In this document: one piece after another, positions 1 to 8,729 of the stretch | How the letters are laid out: each line of letters starts with the position of its first letter | How positions within the stretch are numbered: the stretch's first letter is position 1 | DNA from: Thiomicrorhabdus sediminis | GTDB taxonomy: Bacteria > Pseudomonadota > Gammaproteobacteria > Thiomicrospirales > Thiomicrospiraceae | Assembly: GCF_005885815.1 (NCBI RefSeq) | Contig: NZ_CP040602.1 | Location: forward strand, 1,193,630 to 1,257,629 | Length of the DNA: 64,000 bases | Direction: 5' to 3' | Program-made: the position numbers and the translations under genes | Notes under the pieces: model-generated | Database searches by the model: none | Seen by the model: the letters and a program-made list of their open reading frames with translations, nothing else | What the model was told of the DNA's origin: nothing

Positions 1-870
1 AAAGGGCCAACGCAGGCCTTGATTGCGATCGTTATATTTGCGGCATTAAGTGTTTTTTTAGCACCGTTTGGAATTATTGTCGGTGCTTTAATCGCCTTGG
101 TTACCTTGAGAGTCTCGGTTAGCGAAGGTTTTAAAACCCTGGTATGGGGTGTTTTGAGTCATGTCGGCCTAACGCTGTTATTGACTGGTAGTATGCTTGG
201 TGGCTTTTTAGCGGTTGCCGAATACATGTTACCGGTCTGGTTGATGGCCGTTGTACTCAGGCAGACCAATTCACTGGCTTCTGCATTGCAATTCGCAATG
301 GTTTTAGTCGGTGTATTGGTGGTAGGTTTCCATTTAATGGTTGCCGATACGTCACAATGGTGGCTATCGTTGTTTAACCAGTATCTGGCACCGGTGCTAC
401 AAGCATCGCAGATTGAATATGAAGTGGAGCGCATTGCGCAGATCACTGATCATTTCACCATGCTGGTAGCCGTGTTTATGATTGTTTTATGGTTCTCCAT
501 TTTGGTCGTAGGCAGATGGTGGCAGAGCGAGTTGTATTATCCTGGCCGTTTTAAAACGGACTTTTATCAGCTGGCACTTCCGAAATCAACCGCTTATGTA
601 GCCATCGCTTTGGCTGTGTTAGGTCTGTTAAACGCATCGCAAAACAGCATGATCAATGATTTATCATCGGTTCTGATTGCTGGCTTGATGATGCAGGGCA
701 TTGCCATTGCCCACCATACCGTTGCCACCAAGGAGATGCGTACTGCTTGGTTGGTCGGGTTATATATACTGTTGTTTCTAGTTCCAGAAAGCATGTTGGT
801 TTTAGCAACCATCGGTTTGGTAGACACTTGGGTGGATTTCCGTAACCGTTGGACGAATAAAGAACTATAG
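1..870 (+). CDS. DUF2232-like integral membrane protein (5' end outside window)
   Basis: The reading frame is open from base 1, so the true start lies upstream; the first TTG at 19 follows in-frame codons KGPTQA. At least 289 residues are visible and almost all are hydrophobic: I count about seven or eight membrane segments. The gene ends 11 bases before rplI. A multi-spanning protein of this kind (DUF2232) commonly sits between rpsR and rplI in gammaproteobacteria, so position and hydropathy both support the call. No catalytic motif is visible and its role is unknown. It is probably cotranscribed with rplI. Confidence 0.75.
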   Translation, partial: KGPTQALIAIVIFAALSVFLAPFGIIVGALIALVTLRVSVSEGFKTLVWGVLSHVGLTLLLTGSMLGGFLAVAEYMLPVWLMAVVLRQTNSLASALQFAMVLVGVLVVGFHLMVADTSQWWLSLFNQYLAPVLQASQIEYEVERIAQITDHFTMLVAVFMIVLWFSILVVGRWWQSELYYPGRFKTDFYQLALPKSTAYVAIALAVLGLLNASQNSMINDLSSVLIAGLMMQGIAIAHHTVATKEMRTAWLVGLYILLFLVPESMLVLATIGLVDTWVDFRNRWTNKEL

Positions 871-881
871 AGGTTTAAGCG

Positions 882-1334
882 ATGAATGTTATTCTGCTTG
901 AAAAAGTACAAAATCTAGGGTCTTTGGGTGATCAAGTTTCAGTTAAATCTGGTTACGCTCGTAACTTCTTGATTCCTCAAGGTAAAGCAAAAGCAGCTAC
1001 TAAAGAAAACCTAGCTGAGTTTGAAGCAATGCGTGCTGAATTAGAAAAAGCCGCTGCTGCTGAACTTGCGGTTGCTCAGGGTATTTATGAGAACCTGAAC
1101 GGTCAGGTTATCTCAATCGAATCAGTTGCCGGAGATGAAGGTAAGCTATTCGGTTCTGTAGGTACTCAGGATATTTCTGATGCACTTAAAGCAGCAGGTT
1201 TTGAAGTTGAGCGTCGTAACGTTCGTATGCCAGAAGGTGCATTGCGCCACACGGGTACTTACGAAATCGACGTTCAGCTGCACACTGATGTTGTTGCATC
1301 GATTACTGTAGAAGTTAAGGCTGCTGCTGAGTAA
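882..1334 (+). CDS. rplI: 50S ribosomal protein L9
   Basis: The 150-residue protein starts with the canonical L9 N-terminus ([17 protein letters not shown], then [16 protein letters not shown]), which is the rRNA-binding lobe. A long charged helix follows (about 40-75) and a C-terminal lobe ends at AAE. Length matches the family (about 148-150). A GAGG ribosome-binding site lies 8 bases before the ATG. L9 binds 23S rRNA domain V near the L1 stalk and helps maintain reading frame. It is the last gene of the rpsF-rpsR type operon, and a terminator follows immediately. Confidence 0.98.
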   Translation: MNVILLEKVQNLGSLGDQVSVKSGYARNFLIPQGKAKAATKENLAEFEAMRAELEKAAAAELAVAQGIYENLNGQVISIESVAGDEGKLFGSVGTQDISDALKAAGFEVERRNVRMPEGALRHTGTYEIDVQLHTDVVASITVEVKAAAE

Positions 1335-1363
1335 TATACTTAACAGCAAGCTTTAAGCTCTTG

Positions 1364-1404
1364 AAAAAAGCGGGGTTCGACCAGTTCGAACCGCCGCTTT
1401 TTTT
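1364..1404 (+). terminator. Rho-independent terminator after rplI
   Basis: A stem of AAGCGG/GGTTCGA pairing with TTCGAACC/GCCGCTT (one bulge, 3-4 base loop) is followed by a run of seven T. It lies 30 bases after the rplI stop and closes the ribosomal protein operon. Confidence 0.9.
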
Positions 1405-1477
1405 ATGTCTCCAATTTATCAGTTTGTGGTGCGGATTTTTTACCGTTATTATTACGTGTCATGTTAAATCGTGACGT

Positions 1478-1483
1478 TATAAT
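1478..1483 (+). promoter_or_regulatory. Candidate -10 box (TATAAT) for dnaB
   Basis: A perfect TATAAT lies about 107 bases before the dnaB ATG, in the gap after the rplI terminator. No good -35 is seen at 17 bases. The segment just upstream holds an interrupted palindrome (GTCA, nine bases, TGAC; about 1457-1475) that could be an operator. Confidence 0.4.
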
Positions 1484-1589
1484 AGAGTACTTGCTTGATC
1501 CTTTTATAAGAGGTTGAAGCACAGGGTTAAGAATCATTTTCCCCGTAACTTTTTTGAGAACCGCTAACGCAAAGAAATTTTATAAAATT

Positions 1590-3035
1590 ATGGCTGCAAA
1601 AAATCCCGCTACCAATGTTGATGAAATGTTTAAGGTCCCACCGCACTCTCTAGAGGCCGAACAATCCGTACTCGGTGGTTTGATGTTATCCGATGATGTA
1701 TTGGATGATGTCGTAGTGGTGGTCAATGTGGAAGATTTTTATACCAAACAGCATCAGGTGATTTTTGAAGCGATCATCAATTTAAGCCGTAACAGCAAAC
1801 CCTATGATTTGGTTGCGGTGGTAGCGCATTTATCCAGTGTCGGTCAAATTGAAACGGCCGGTGATAAAACCTATTTGGCCGAGCTGGTGAAAAATACACC
1901 GGGTGCGGCGAATATTCTCTATTACTCGCAAATCGTACGTGATAAATCGATTCTGCGTAAATTGATTCAAGCCGGTAATGAAATTGCCGAATCCGGTTAC
2001 TTTCCTAAAGATCGCGATATCCGTCAGGTGCTTGACGGCGCCGAGCAGAAAATCAATAAAATCGCCGAGCATGGAGAAGGTAAAGAGCGTCAATATAAAA
2101 CCATGGATGTGCTGCTTGAATCGGCTATCAATAAAATCGATGAGCTCTTTAATACCGAGGGAACGATTACCGGTCAGGAAACTCATCTGACCGAGTTTGA
2201 TGAAATTACCGCCGGTCTTCAGGCAGGGGATTTGATTATCGTCGCCGGGCGACCATCCATGGGTAAAACCACCTTTTCGATGAACTTGGCGGAAAATGTC
2301 GCCACCAAAAACGGCACGCCAATTGCCGTGTTCAGTATGGAGATGCCGGGTGAGGCCTTGGCGATGCGAATGATCAGTTCTATCGGGCGTATCGATTCCG
2401 GTCGTATGCGAACCGGTAAGTTGACTCAGGAAGATTGGCCAAAACTCAATAAAGCGGTTGGTGTTTTATCCAAGGCGAAAGTCTATATCGATGATACTCC
2501 GGCATTAATGATTACCGAGTTGCGCGCCCGTGCCAGACGTATTGATAAGGATGTACGGGATCTACAACGTAAAGAGGCGATCGAGGCCGGCCATGAAAAT
2601 CCAGATAAGCATGTCACCGGACTAGGTTTGGTGGTCGTCGATTATCTTCAATTGATGCGCGGTTCGGCCAATGCGGAAAACCGAGTCAATGAGATTTCCG
2701 AAATCTCGCGTGGTCTGAAAGCCTTGGCCAAAGAGCTCAATATTCCGGTTATTGCTCTATCGCAGCTGAATCGAAGTCTTGAACAGCGTCCGAATAAACG
2801 CCCGGTAATGTCCGATTTGCGTGAATCCGGAGCGATTGAGCAGGATGCCGATTTGATTATCTTTATTTATCGTGATGAGGTTTATAACCCAGATACGGAA
2901 GATAAAGGTACCGCCGAAATTATCCTCGGTAAACACCGTAACGGTTCCTTGGGTACGGTTCGACTCACCTTTATCGGTGCCTATACCCGATTTGAAAACC
3001 ATGCGGCATTTGATGTGCCTGATGAAAGCTACTAA
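1590..3035 (+). CDS. dnaB: Replicative DNA helicase DnaB
   Basis: This is the hexameric 5'-3' helicase that unwinds the fork and binds DnaG primase and the DnaC/DciA loader. The N-terminal domain begins with the family signature PPHSLEAEQSVLGGLMLS. A linker helix follows (near 150-180), then the RecA-like C-terminal ATPase with Walker A GRPSMGKTT, Walker B VVVDYLQLM and the DnaB motif LSQLNRSLEQRPNKRP...SDLRESGAIEQDAD. At 481 residues it has normal length. I chose the ATG at 1590 over an upstream in-frame TTG at 1554, because MAAKNP... gives the usual N-terminus. alr starts 13 bases downstream, so the two are probably cotranscribed. Confidence 0.97.
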   Translation: MAAKNPATNVDEMFKVPPHSLEAEQSVLGGLMLSDDVLDDVVVVVNVEDFYTKQHQVIFEAIINLSRNSKPYDLVAVVAHLSSVGQIETAGDKTYLAELVKNTPGAANILYYSQIVRDKSILRKLIQAGNEIAESGYFPKDRDIRQVLDGAEQKINKIAEHGEGKERQYKTMDVLLESAINKIDELFNTEGTITGQETHLTEFDEITAGLQAGDLIIVAGRPSMGKTTFSMNLAENVATKNGTPIAVFSMEMPGEALAMRMISSIGRIDSGRMRTGKLTQEDWPKLNKAVGVLSKAKVYIDDTPALMITELRARARRIDKDVRDLQRKEAIEAGHENPDKHVTGLGLVVVDYLQLMRGSANAENRVNEISEISRGLKALAKELNIPVIALSQLNRSLEQRPNKRPVMSDLRESGAIEQDADLIIFIYRDEVYNPDTEDKGTAEIILGKHRNGSLGTVRLTFIGAYTRFENHAAFDVPDESY

Positions 3036-3048
3036 GGACGTCAATTGC

Positions 3049-4134
3049 ATGAATTACCGTCCTGCCAAAGCCTATATCAATTTACCGGCATTGCGCCACA
3101 ATCTCAAAGTTATGCAGCAGGCGGCAGCCGGCAGTAAAATTCTTGCTGTGATCAAGGCAAACGGTTATGGCCATGGAATTATCCGTGTCGCACACCATCT
3201 AAGTGGAGCCGATGCATTTGGCGTGGCATCAATTGACGAAGCGATGTTGTTACGCCAAAAAGGTTTTTTACACCGTATCTTATTGCTTGAAGGATTGTTT
3301 TGTAAGGAAGAGATTGCGTTGGTAACGCAAAACCGTTTTGATCTGGTTATTCACGCCGACTATCAACTTGATTGGCTTTTGGATTGTCATATCAGCGGTG
3401 TGACTAATATTTGGGTTAAAGTCGATACTGGTATGCACCGTTTGGGCTTTGCGCCAAATCAGGTTGAATCAGTAATCAAGCGCCTTGAGGCTTCTGCAAA
3501 CGAATTCAATATCCACCTTATGTCGCATTTTGCTTCTGCCGATGAAGACAATGAAAGCGGACGAAAATTCAGTCAGCAGCAGCTTGTTGAGTTTGACGCA
3601 CTTGCCAATATCGACAAGTATTCGAAAAGCTTCGCCAATAGTGCCGGTATTATCAATTATCCGCAAAGCCATTTTCAGTGGGTGAGACCGGGGATCAGCC
3701 TATATGGCGGGGTTGAATTTGATAATATCGACCTGAGACCGGTTATGCAGCTGGAATCGGCATTGATTGCCATTAAACAGATAGCCAAAGGGGAAAGTGT
3801 CGGTTACGGCAATACCTGGTACGCCGAGCGTGAATCGGTGATTGGCGTGATTGCGATCGGTTATGGCGACGGTTATCCGCGCCATGCCAAAAATGGTACT
3901 CCGGTATTGATCAAAGGTCATCAGGTATCCTTGGTCGGTCGGGTTTCCATGGATATGATTACCGTCGACCTGACCGACTTGATCAATGATGGTATTTCCA
4001 TTCAGATCGGAGATCAGGCAGTCTTATGGGGGCAGGGCTTAAATGTCGATATTGTTGCTCAGCATTCCGATACCATAGGTTATGAACTGTTATGTGGCGT
4101 CACTCAGCGCGTTCCCATGATTGAAATCCAATAG
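3049..4134 (+). CDS. alr: Alanine racemase
   Basis: A PLP-dependent cytoplasmic enzyme that interconverts L- and D-alanine for peptidoglycan. Near the N-terminus the PLP lysine motif AVIKANGYGHG is intact. The catalytic tyrosine region (GYGDGYPR) and the C-terminal beta domain (VSLVGRVSMDMITVDLT) are also present. Length is 361 residues, typical of the family. The reading frame stays open upstream inside dnaB, but the start at 3049 has an AAGGACG ribosome-binding site and gives the normal N-terminus MNYRPAKAYINLPAL. Following dnaB is the common gammaproteobacterial order. Confidence 0.97.
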   Translation: MNYRPAKAYINLPALRHNLKVMQQAAAGSKILAVIKANGYGHGIIRVAHHLSGADAFGVASIDEAMLLRQKGFLHRILLLEGLFCKEEIALVTQNRFDLVIHADYQLDWLLDCHISGVTNIWVKVDTGMHRLGFAPNQVESVIKRLEASANEFNIHLMSHFASADEDNESGRKFSQQQLVEFDALANIDKYSKSFANSAGIINYPQSHFQWVRPGISLYGGVEFDNIDLRPVMQLESALIAIKQIAKGESVGYGNTWYAERESVIGVIAIGYGDGYPRHAKNGTPVLIKGHQVSLVGRVSMDMITVDLTDLINDGISIQIGDQAVLWGQGLNVDIVAQHSDTIGYELLCGVTQRVPMIEIQ

Positions 4135-4157
4135 CCATCCCATTTCTTGGAGTCAAT

Positions 4158-4769
4158 TTGTCTAACTCGATTAAAAAACTCTCAAATCTTAAGGTCAGTT
4201 CGCTGTTCAAAGGGTTTTTCGAGTTTAAAAAACTTCGCTTTAGCCATTCACTCTATCAAGGCGGACAAACCCCTGTTATCGATCGTGAATTGTTTGCCCG
4301 CGGCCAAGCGGTTGTGGTCTTGTTGTTTGATAGCGCACAAGAGCAGGTGGTATTGGTTGAGCAATGCCGTGTCGGTGCGGTGCAACACGCTTTAGAGGCG
4401 AATTGCCCGGAAAATGCTTGGTTGCAAGAGCCTGTGGCAGGCATGATCGATAAGGGTGAAACGCCAGAGCAGGCGGCGATTAGAGAGGTTTTTGAAGAGA
4501 CCGGCTATCAAATCCAATCGACAGACAGTCTTGCCTATATCACCCATTTTTACCCGAGCCCGGGTGCTTGCGATGAGATCCTTTGGCTCTATGCCGCCGA
4601 GATAGACAGCCTTCAAATCAATGAGTTCAGTGGTTTATCCGAAGAACATGAAGATATTCGTGTGCTGACCCTGTCCTATAAGGATGCCAAGCGGCAGTTG
4701 GCTGAAGGGCGCTTGAATGTTTCAAGTACGATTATCGCCTTACAGTGGCTTTTTTATCATAAAGCGTAG
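4158..4769 (+). CDS. nudF: ADP-ribose pyrophosphatase-like NUDIX hydrolase
   Basis: The Nudix box fits GX5EX7REUXEEXGU exactly: G95, E101, R109-E110, E113-E114, G116. The preceding beta-strand (VVLLFD...VVLVEQCRVGAV) and the insertion EPVAGMIDKGE match the ADP-ribose pyrophosphatase (NudF/TrgB) subgroup, which cleaves ADP-ribose to AMP and ribose-5-phosphate. No ATG occurs early in the frame. The TTG at 4158 has a GGAG site five bases upstream and is the best start. Length (203) is normal. It follows alr by 23 bases. Substrate is inferred from subgroup resemblance only. Confidence 0.85.
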   Translation: MSNSIKKLSNLKVSSLFKGFFEFKKLRFSHSLYQGGQTPVIDRELFARGQAVVVLLFDSAQEQVVLVEQCRVGAVQHALEANCPENAWLQEPVAGMIDKGETPEQAAIREVFEETGYQIQSTDSLAYITHFYPSPGACDEILWLYAAEIDSLQINEFSGLSEEHEDIRVLTLSYKDAKRQLAEGRLNVSSTIIALQWLFYHKA

Positions 4770-4789
4770 TGGTCTTGGCGATAAGTCGT

Positions 4790-4795
4790 TATAAT
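4790..4795 (+). promoter_or_regulatory. Candidate -10 box (TATAAT)
   Basis: A perfect TATAAT lies 64 bases before the start at 4860, in the gap after nudF. The -35 is poor, so this is only a candidate promoter for the small membrane protein and MATE transporter genes. Confidence 0.3.
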
Positions 4796-4859
4796 CCCGT
4801 CACATTTTCAAATTTATTTTTTTTCTGACCCGATTCAGACCCAACTACCCAGAGATACT

Positions 4860-5291
4860 ATGTTTTGTTTATTTAGAAACAGCCACATTGTTGCGCAGCT
4901 CGACCGCTTTGTTATTTTAATCAGCTGGATAATTGTTCTCTATTGGCTACATTTCGCCTTTATTGAAAAAGCATTGATGAGTAAGTTGTTTGCCGGGCAA
5001 GCGCTATTGGTGGATTTAGTGGTTGGTATTCCATTGGTTTTGGCAATGGCGGTAATGGTCTATGCCTCGGTGTATTGGAGCTTCAAACTGCTGATTATCT
5101 TTTTGCTGCCTAGGTTTGTTTATCAGGTAGAAGAATCGATTGAACCGGAAGATGAGCTTGATGAACTGCAAAAACAGCATGGTGCCCAGTATTGGCAACA
5201 AGACGAGCAGAGTGAAAAAGATTCAACATCCGCAGAGGGCTCCTTGCCGGATAAAAAATCTGATAGTGAAAACTCGACTAAGTCTTTTTGA
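4860..5291 (+). CDS. Small membrane protein of unknown function
   Basis: I do not recognise the family. The 143-residue protein has two or three hydrophobic helices in its first 90 residues (about 17-37, 50-72 and 75-88). A strongly acidic, polar C-terminal tail from about residue 95 is rich in E, D, Q, S and K, with no cysteine. It looks like an inner-membrane protein with a disordered cytoplasmic tail. It sits 25 bases before the MATE transporter gene on the same strand and may be cotranscribed. No function can be given. Confidence 0.65.
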   Translation: MFCLFRNSHIVAQLDRFVILISWIIVLYWLHFAFIEKALMSKLFAGQALLVDLVVGIPLVLAMAVMVYASVYWSFKLLIIFLLPRFVYQVEESIEPEDELDELQKQHGAQYWQQDEQSEKDSTSAEGSLPDKKSDSENSTKSF

Positions 5292-5316
5292 TCGCGTTTA
5301 ACTTACAAATCACTTT

Positions 5317-6684
5317 ATGAAAGTCTCAATTTCAGATTTAAAGAACGAATCTAACCTATTGATAAAATTGGCTATGCCGATTTTATTTGCCCAGTTAGCC
5401 TTAACCGGTTTGGGTGTGGTTGATACCTTGATGTCGGGCCGGGTCGGTACCGATGATTTGGCTGCCGTTGGTCTTGGTACCAATATCTTTTTACCGGTTT
5501 TTATCTTTGCCACCGGTATCCTTTTGGCGATCACGCCAATGGTATCCAGAGCAAATGGGCAAAACAGTCCTGCACAGATTGGACATTTTTTGGTTCAAGG
5601 GGTCTGGTTGTCGTTGCCGCTTGGTTTATTAAGTATGTTGTTGCTGATGAATCTGCAGCCGCTTTTGGATGTGCTTGAACTTTCCGCTAATGTTTATCAG
5701 CTTACCGAAGACTATTTGTTTTATATATCTTTTGGTATGCCTGGTGTTGCGGCGTATCAGGCATTGCGTTTCTTCTGGGAAGGGGTCGGTAAAACACTGC
5801 CTACCATGTGGATCAGTTTTGCCGGCCTGCTGATCAATGTTCCGCTGAACTATGTATTCATCTACGGTTACGGTCCGTTTGAGGCAATGGGTGCGGCTGG
5901 CTGTGGGGTCGCCAGTGCATTGGTCATGTGGTCGATGTTTGTCGTTGGGGTCATCTATATTTTTAGCTCCAGTTTTTTCAAGACCTATTTAAGACATATC
6001 CGCAACATTAAAGTGGTTTGGCATGATGGCGTTAAGTCTTTGTTGAATTTGGGTGTGCCCAACTCCCTGGCGCTATTGTTTGAAGTCGGCCTGTTCAGTT
6101 TTATTATTCTTTTTATCGCGCCACTCGGAACTCATATTATCGGTGCACACCAGATTGCCATCAATGTCACCTCGCTCGCCTTTATGGTGCCGTTGAGTTT
6201 TGCAATGGCCTTAACTGTGAGGGTGGGTTATGGTTATGGTCAGCAGTCTAAGCAACAGGTTCGCATCAGCTTGGTGAACGGTTTTTTATGGGCATTGTTA
6301 ATCGGTGCTTTAATGGCGGCAATCAGTTTCTGGCTGCGTTTCGAGATTGTCACGCTCTATACCTTCGATCCGAATGTCATTGCCTTAGCCGCGAGCTTGC
6401 TTGTTTTTGCAGCGATGTATCAAATCTGTGATGCTGTTCAAGTCACCGCGGCCGGCGCTTTGCGTGGTTTTCACGACACCAAAGTGACCATGTGGGTGAC
6501 ACTGTTGAGTTACTGGGTAATCGGCCTGGGTCTGGGTAATGTATTTGCCTTTACCGACTGGATGACTCATGAACCTATGGGAGTTAGCGGTTTTTGGCTC
6601 GGCATTGTATTAGGTTTGACGCTGGCTGCGATTCTTTTGCCGTTACGCTTACAAAAGGTTTATAAGGAGCGCTTGCATGCTTGA
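5317..6684 (+). CDS. MATE family efflux transporter (NorM-like)
   Basis: A 455-residue polytopic protein with about twelve hydrophobic segments in two similar halves. The N-terminal half begins with LAMPILFAQLALTGLGVVDTLMSGRVGTDDLAAVGLG, a clear MatE signature. The second half has the matching segment LNLGVPNSLALLFEVGLFSF. NorM-type members export cationic drugs or metabolites in exchange for Na+ or H+; the substrate here cannot be told. Its last eight bases overlap the start of ychJ, which implies translational coupling. Confidence 0.92.
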   Translation: MKVSISDLKNESNLLIKLAMPILFAQLALTGLGVVDTLMSGRVGTDDLAAVGLGTNIFLPVFIFATGILLAITPMVSRANGQNSPAQIGHFLVQGVWLSLPLGLLSMLLLMNLQPLLDVLELSANVYQLTEDYLFYISFGMPGVAAYQALRFFWEGVGKTLPTMWISFAGLLINVPLNYVFIYGYGPFEAMGAAGCGVASALVMWSMFVVGVIYIFSSSFFKTYLRHIRNIKVVWHDGVKSLLNLGVPNSLALLFEVGLFSFIILFIAPLGTHIIGAHQIAINVTSLAFMVPLSFAMALTVRVGYGYGQQSKQQVRISLVNGFLWALLIGALMAAISFWLRFEIVTLYTFDPNVIALAASLLVFAAMYQICDAVQVTAAGALRGFHDTKVTMWVTLLSYWVIGLGLGNVFAFTDWMTHEPMGVSGFWLGIVLGLTLAAILLPLRLQKVYKERLHA

Positions 6685-7072
6685 TAGTGAAGCCATGTGT
6701 CCTTGCACCAGTGACAAACGCTATCAGGATTGTTGTCGGCCCTTCATTGAAGGCGGCAGCTATCCGGAAAAAGCCGAGCAATTAATGCGTTCGCGTTTTT
6801 GTGCGTTTGTCCTAAAAAATGAAAGTTATCTGCTGAAAACCTGGTGCACGGCAAACAGACCTGACAATATTGACTTTGATTCGTCCATCAATTGGCAGAA
6901 ACTGGTTATAAACGGTCGTAAAAAAGGCCGTAGAAAGGACAAAGAGGGCTGGGTCACCTTTATTGCTCATTATCAGGCAGGGGAACAATCAGGTTATCTG
7001 CATGAAAAAAGTTATTTTGTACGTGATTCAGAGCAGCACTGGTGTTATCAAGACGGTGAAATTAAAGACTAA
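6677..7072 (+). CDS. ychJ: YchJ family protein with SEC-C motif
   Basis: The 131-residue protein opens with a SEC-C zinc motif (CPCTSDKRYQDCCRPFI). The UPF0225/YchJ core follows: YPEKAEQLMRSRFCAFVLKN, a WQKL segment, and GWVTFIAHYQ...GYLHEKSYFVR. Length is close to the usual 130-160. Its ATG lies inside the 3' end of the MATE gene, an eight-base overlap. The fold after the SEC-C part resembles NTF2-like domains. No biochemical function is established for YchJ. Confidence 0.9.
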   Translation: MLDSEAMCPCTSDKRYQDCCRPFIEGGSYPEKAEQLMRSRFCAFVLKNESYLLKTWCTANRPDNIDFDSSINWQKLVINGRKKGRRKDKEGWVTFIAHYQAGEQSGYLHEKSYFVRDSEQHWCYQDGEIKD

Positions 7073-7118
7073 ATGCGGCAGACTTCGCCAAGACGGCTGA
7101 GTTTGCTTTAAAACAGGA

Positions 7119-7295
7119 TTAAAGCTTGTCGTTATCGGCTTGACTATCGGTGCTTTCATCACCGTTTTGCTGTTTGTCGTTATGCTTGAAAAACTTATAA
7201 ACGCCCCACATTGCCAAGCCAACCACAGTCAAGCTTATTGCTAAGAACATCAATGTGATCAGTAATGCTGAACCTATGCTTTGCATATCAGGCAT
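7119..7295 (-). CDS. Tiny single-pass membrane protein, unknown
   Basis: A 58-residue protein with one hydrophobic helix (about 6-32) followed by a short basic segment (FKHNDK) and an acidic, Gln/Ser/Asp-rich tail. I chose the start at 7295 because a GGAG site lies eight bases before that ATG; the frame stays open for 16 more codons upstream from a weaker start. It diverges from the SPOR-domain gene at 7389 across about 90 bases, so the two could share a control region. I do not recognise the family. Confidence 0.55.
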   Translation of the reverse strand: MPDMQSIGSALLITLMFLAISLTVVGLAMWGVYKFFKHNDKQQNGDESTDSQADNDKL

Positions 7296-7388
7296 ATTTA
7301 TGACTCCAACGGTATCTTTGTGTATCTTTTTCGTTGAAAGCATTTTACAATAAAAGCCAATTCCATCTTAGGTAATTCCGATAAAACT

Positions 7389-8621
7389 ATGTCTTTAACG
7401 ATTTCAGAATTAGAAGCAGAAAGAGCCAAAATACTGGAAGAAATTGAATCCAAAGCCAAAAACCTATCTAATTCCGACGCTGCCGATTCCGCGCAGCCAG
7501 CCTCTCTAAACGATTGGTTAAATGCCGCCGAGGAAGTTATGCCTGATAAAGCCAATAACAATCGCAAAAAAACCACTGCCAGTTACACCGATAAAGCCCT
7601 ACACAGCTCACGCCCCAATAATCGAATGTCATTTTTCGGTGTGGTCGTTTTGCTGTCGCTTTTGCTCACCATTTTAGGCGTGCTTTATATCGCCTATAAC
7701 ACCATTCACAAAGAACTGCAGGCTGTGATGGCAGTTAAAGACGATAATATTGAGCAGATGAAATTACTGCAAGCGGATATGAAAAGCCTGCAGCAGGCGG
7801 TTGCCGCTGGTGGAAAATCGGATCTGTTTATCTCTCTTGAAGATAAGGTTTCCTCTTTGCAAGCAGAGGTTAAGAGCTTAAAAGAACAGCTGGCTAAGCA
7901 GCCGGTTATCGGCGCCGACAGTGCAGATCAGAAACTGGATTCGGCTTTGCCTGCGAAGAACAGTGATCAAGCCATATCAACTGCTGATAATAATGTGGTG
8001 ACTGAAGCGATTCTTGATGAGAAGTTAAAAAATTACACCCAGAAGCTGGAAGCAAAAATCGATTCTAAGCTCGAGAAGATCCTGCAGTTCTTGACCAACG
8101 GCGAATCGACATTTGATGGCGAAAAACCGGTTTCCTCAGCGAATGAAAAACAGTCGGTTGAGGAAAACTTATCTAGTGAAGCGGTTAAAGAGCTCAAAGA
8201 TACCGGGGAGATGGCCATCGAAACACCTGAGGTTAAGGATGCCGCAACCCCGGTGGTATCCACACCGCTGGTTAAGCTGGTTGAAGAGGTCAAGTCGCCG
8301 AGCATGCCCGCAGCGCCAGCGGCTCCTATCGCCAATGCGACAGAAGATGTTAAGTGGTTATTGGCTCAGCCAAAACCGCACTATGTCTTGCAGCTTGCCA
8401 GTATGCCGGATGTAAATTCGCTAAAAAAGATTATTCGCAGTAAGTCGTTAACCGATACCAGAATCCTGCCTCAGACTCGTAACGATTTAACTAATTATAT
8501 TTTGGTGACCGGTTCCTTCGCATCCAGAGACGATGCAGACCGTCTGGCGAAGAAGATCAAATCTGAAACCGGGATTTCCCCGTGGATTCGAAAAGCCGTG
8601 GATTTATCGCAGCGTTTATAA
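7389..8621 (+). CDS. SPOR-domain membrane protein with coiled coil
   Basis: The 410-residue architecture is clear. A cytoplasmic N-terminus of about 80 residues is followed by one membrane helix (about 81-105). A heptad-rich coiled coil runs from about 107 to 172, then a low-complexity linker, then a C-terminal SPOR-like domain from about 325 (HYVLQLASMPDVNSLKKII ... YILVTGSFASRDDADRLAKKI). SPOR domains bind denuded septal glycan, so a role at the division site or cell envelope is likely. This is inference. It is not an evident DamX, DedD or FtsN. A terminator follows, so it is probably monocistronic. Confidence 0.8.
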   Translation: MSLTISELEAERAKILEEIESKAKNLSNSDAADSAQPASLNDWLNAAEEVMPDKANNNRKKTTASYTDKALHSSRPNNRMSFFGVVVLLSLLLTILGVLYIAYNTIHKELQAVMAVKDDNIEQMKLLQADMKSLQQAVAAGGKSDLFISLEDKVSSLQAEVKSLKEQLAKQPVIGADSADQKLDSALPAKNSDQAISTADNNVVTEAILDEKLKNYTQKLEAKIDSKLEKILQFLTNGESTFDGEKPVSSANEKQSVEENLSSEAVKELKDTGEMAIETPEVKDAATPVVSTPLVKLVEEVKSPSMPAAPAAPIANATEDVKWLLAQPKPHYVLQLASMPDVNSLKKIIRSKSLTDTRILPQTRNDLTNYILVTGSFASRDDADRLAKKIKSETGISPWIRKAVDLSQRL

Positions 8622-8650
8622 AATTAAACGCTGTTCAGGTAATCATTTAA

Positions 8651-8674
8651 GGCCCGGGATAACCGGGCTTTTTT
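8651..8674 (+). terminator. Rho-independent terminator after SPOR-domain gene
   Basis: GCCCGG, a five-base loop, CCGGGC, then six T. It lies about 30 bases after the stop. Confidence 0.9.
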
Positions 8675-8729
8675 ATGCGCAAAGCAGGGCGTAACTATAA
8701 AAGAAATGCAACCTTGTTGCTGGGTCTGT

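Noticed and set aside
2872..3048. An N-terminal extension of alr into dnaB
   Set aside because: The codons are the dnaB 3' end in another frame; the start at 3049 has a good ribosome-binding site and normal N-terminus.
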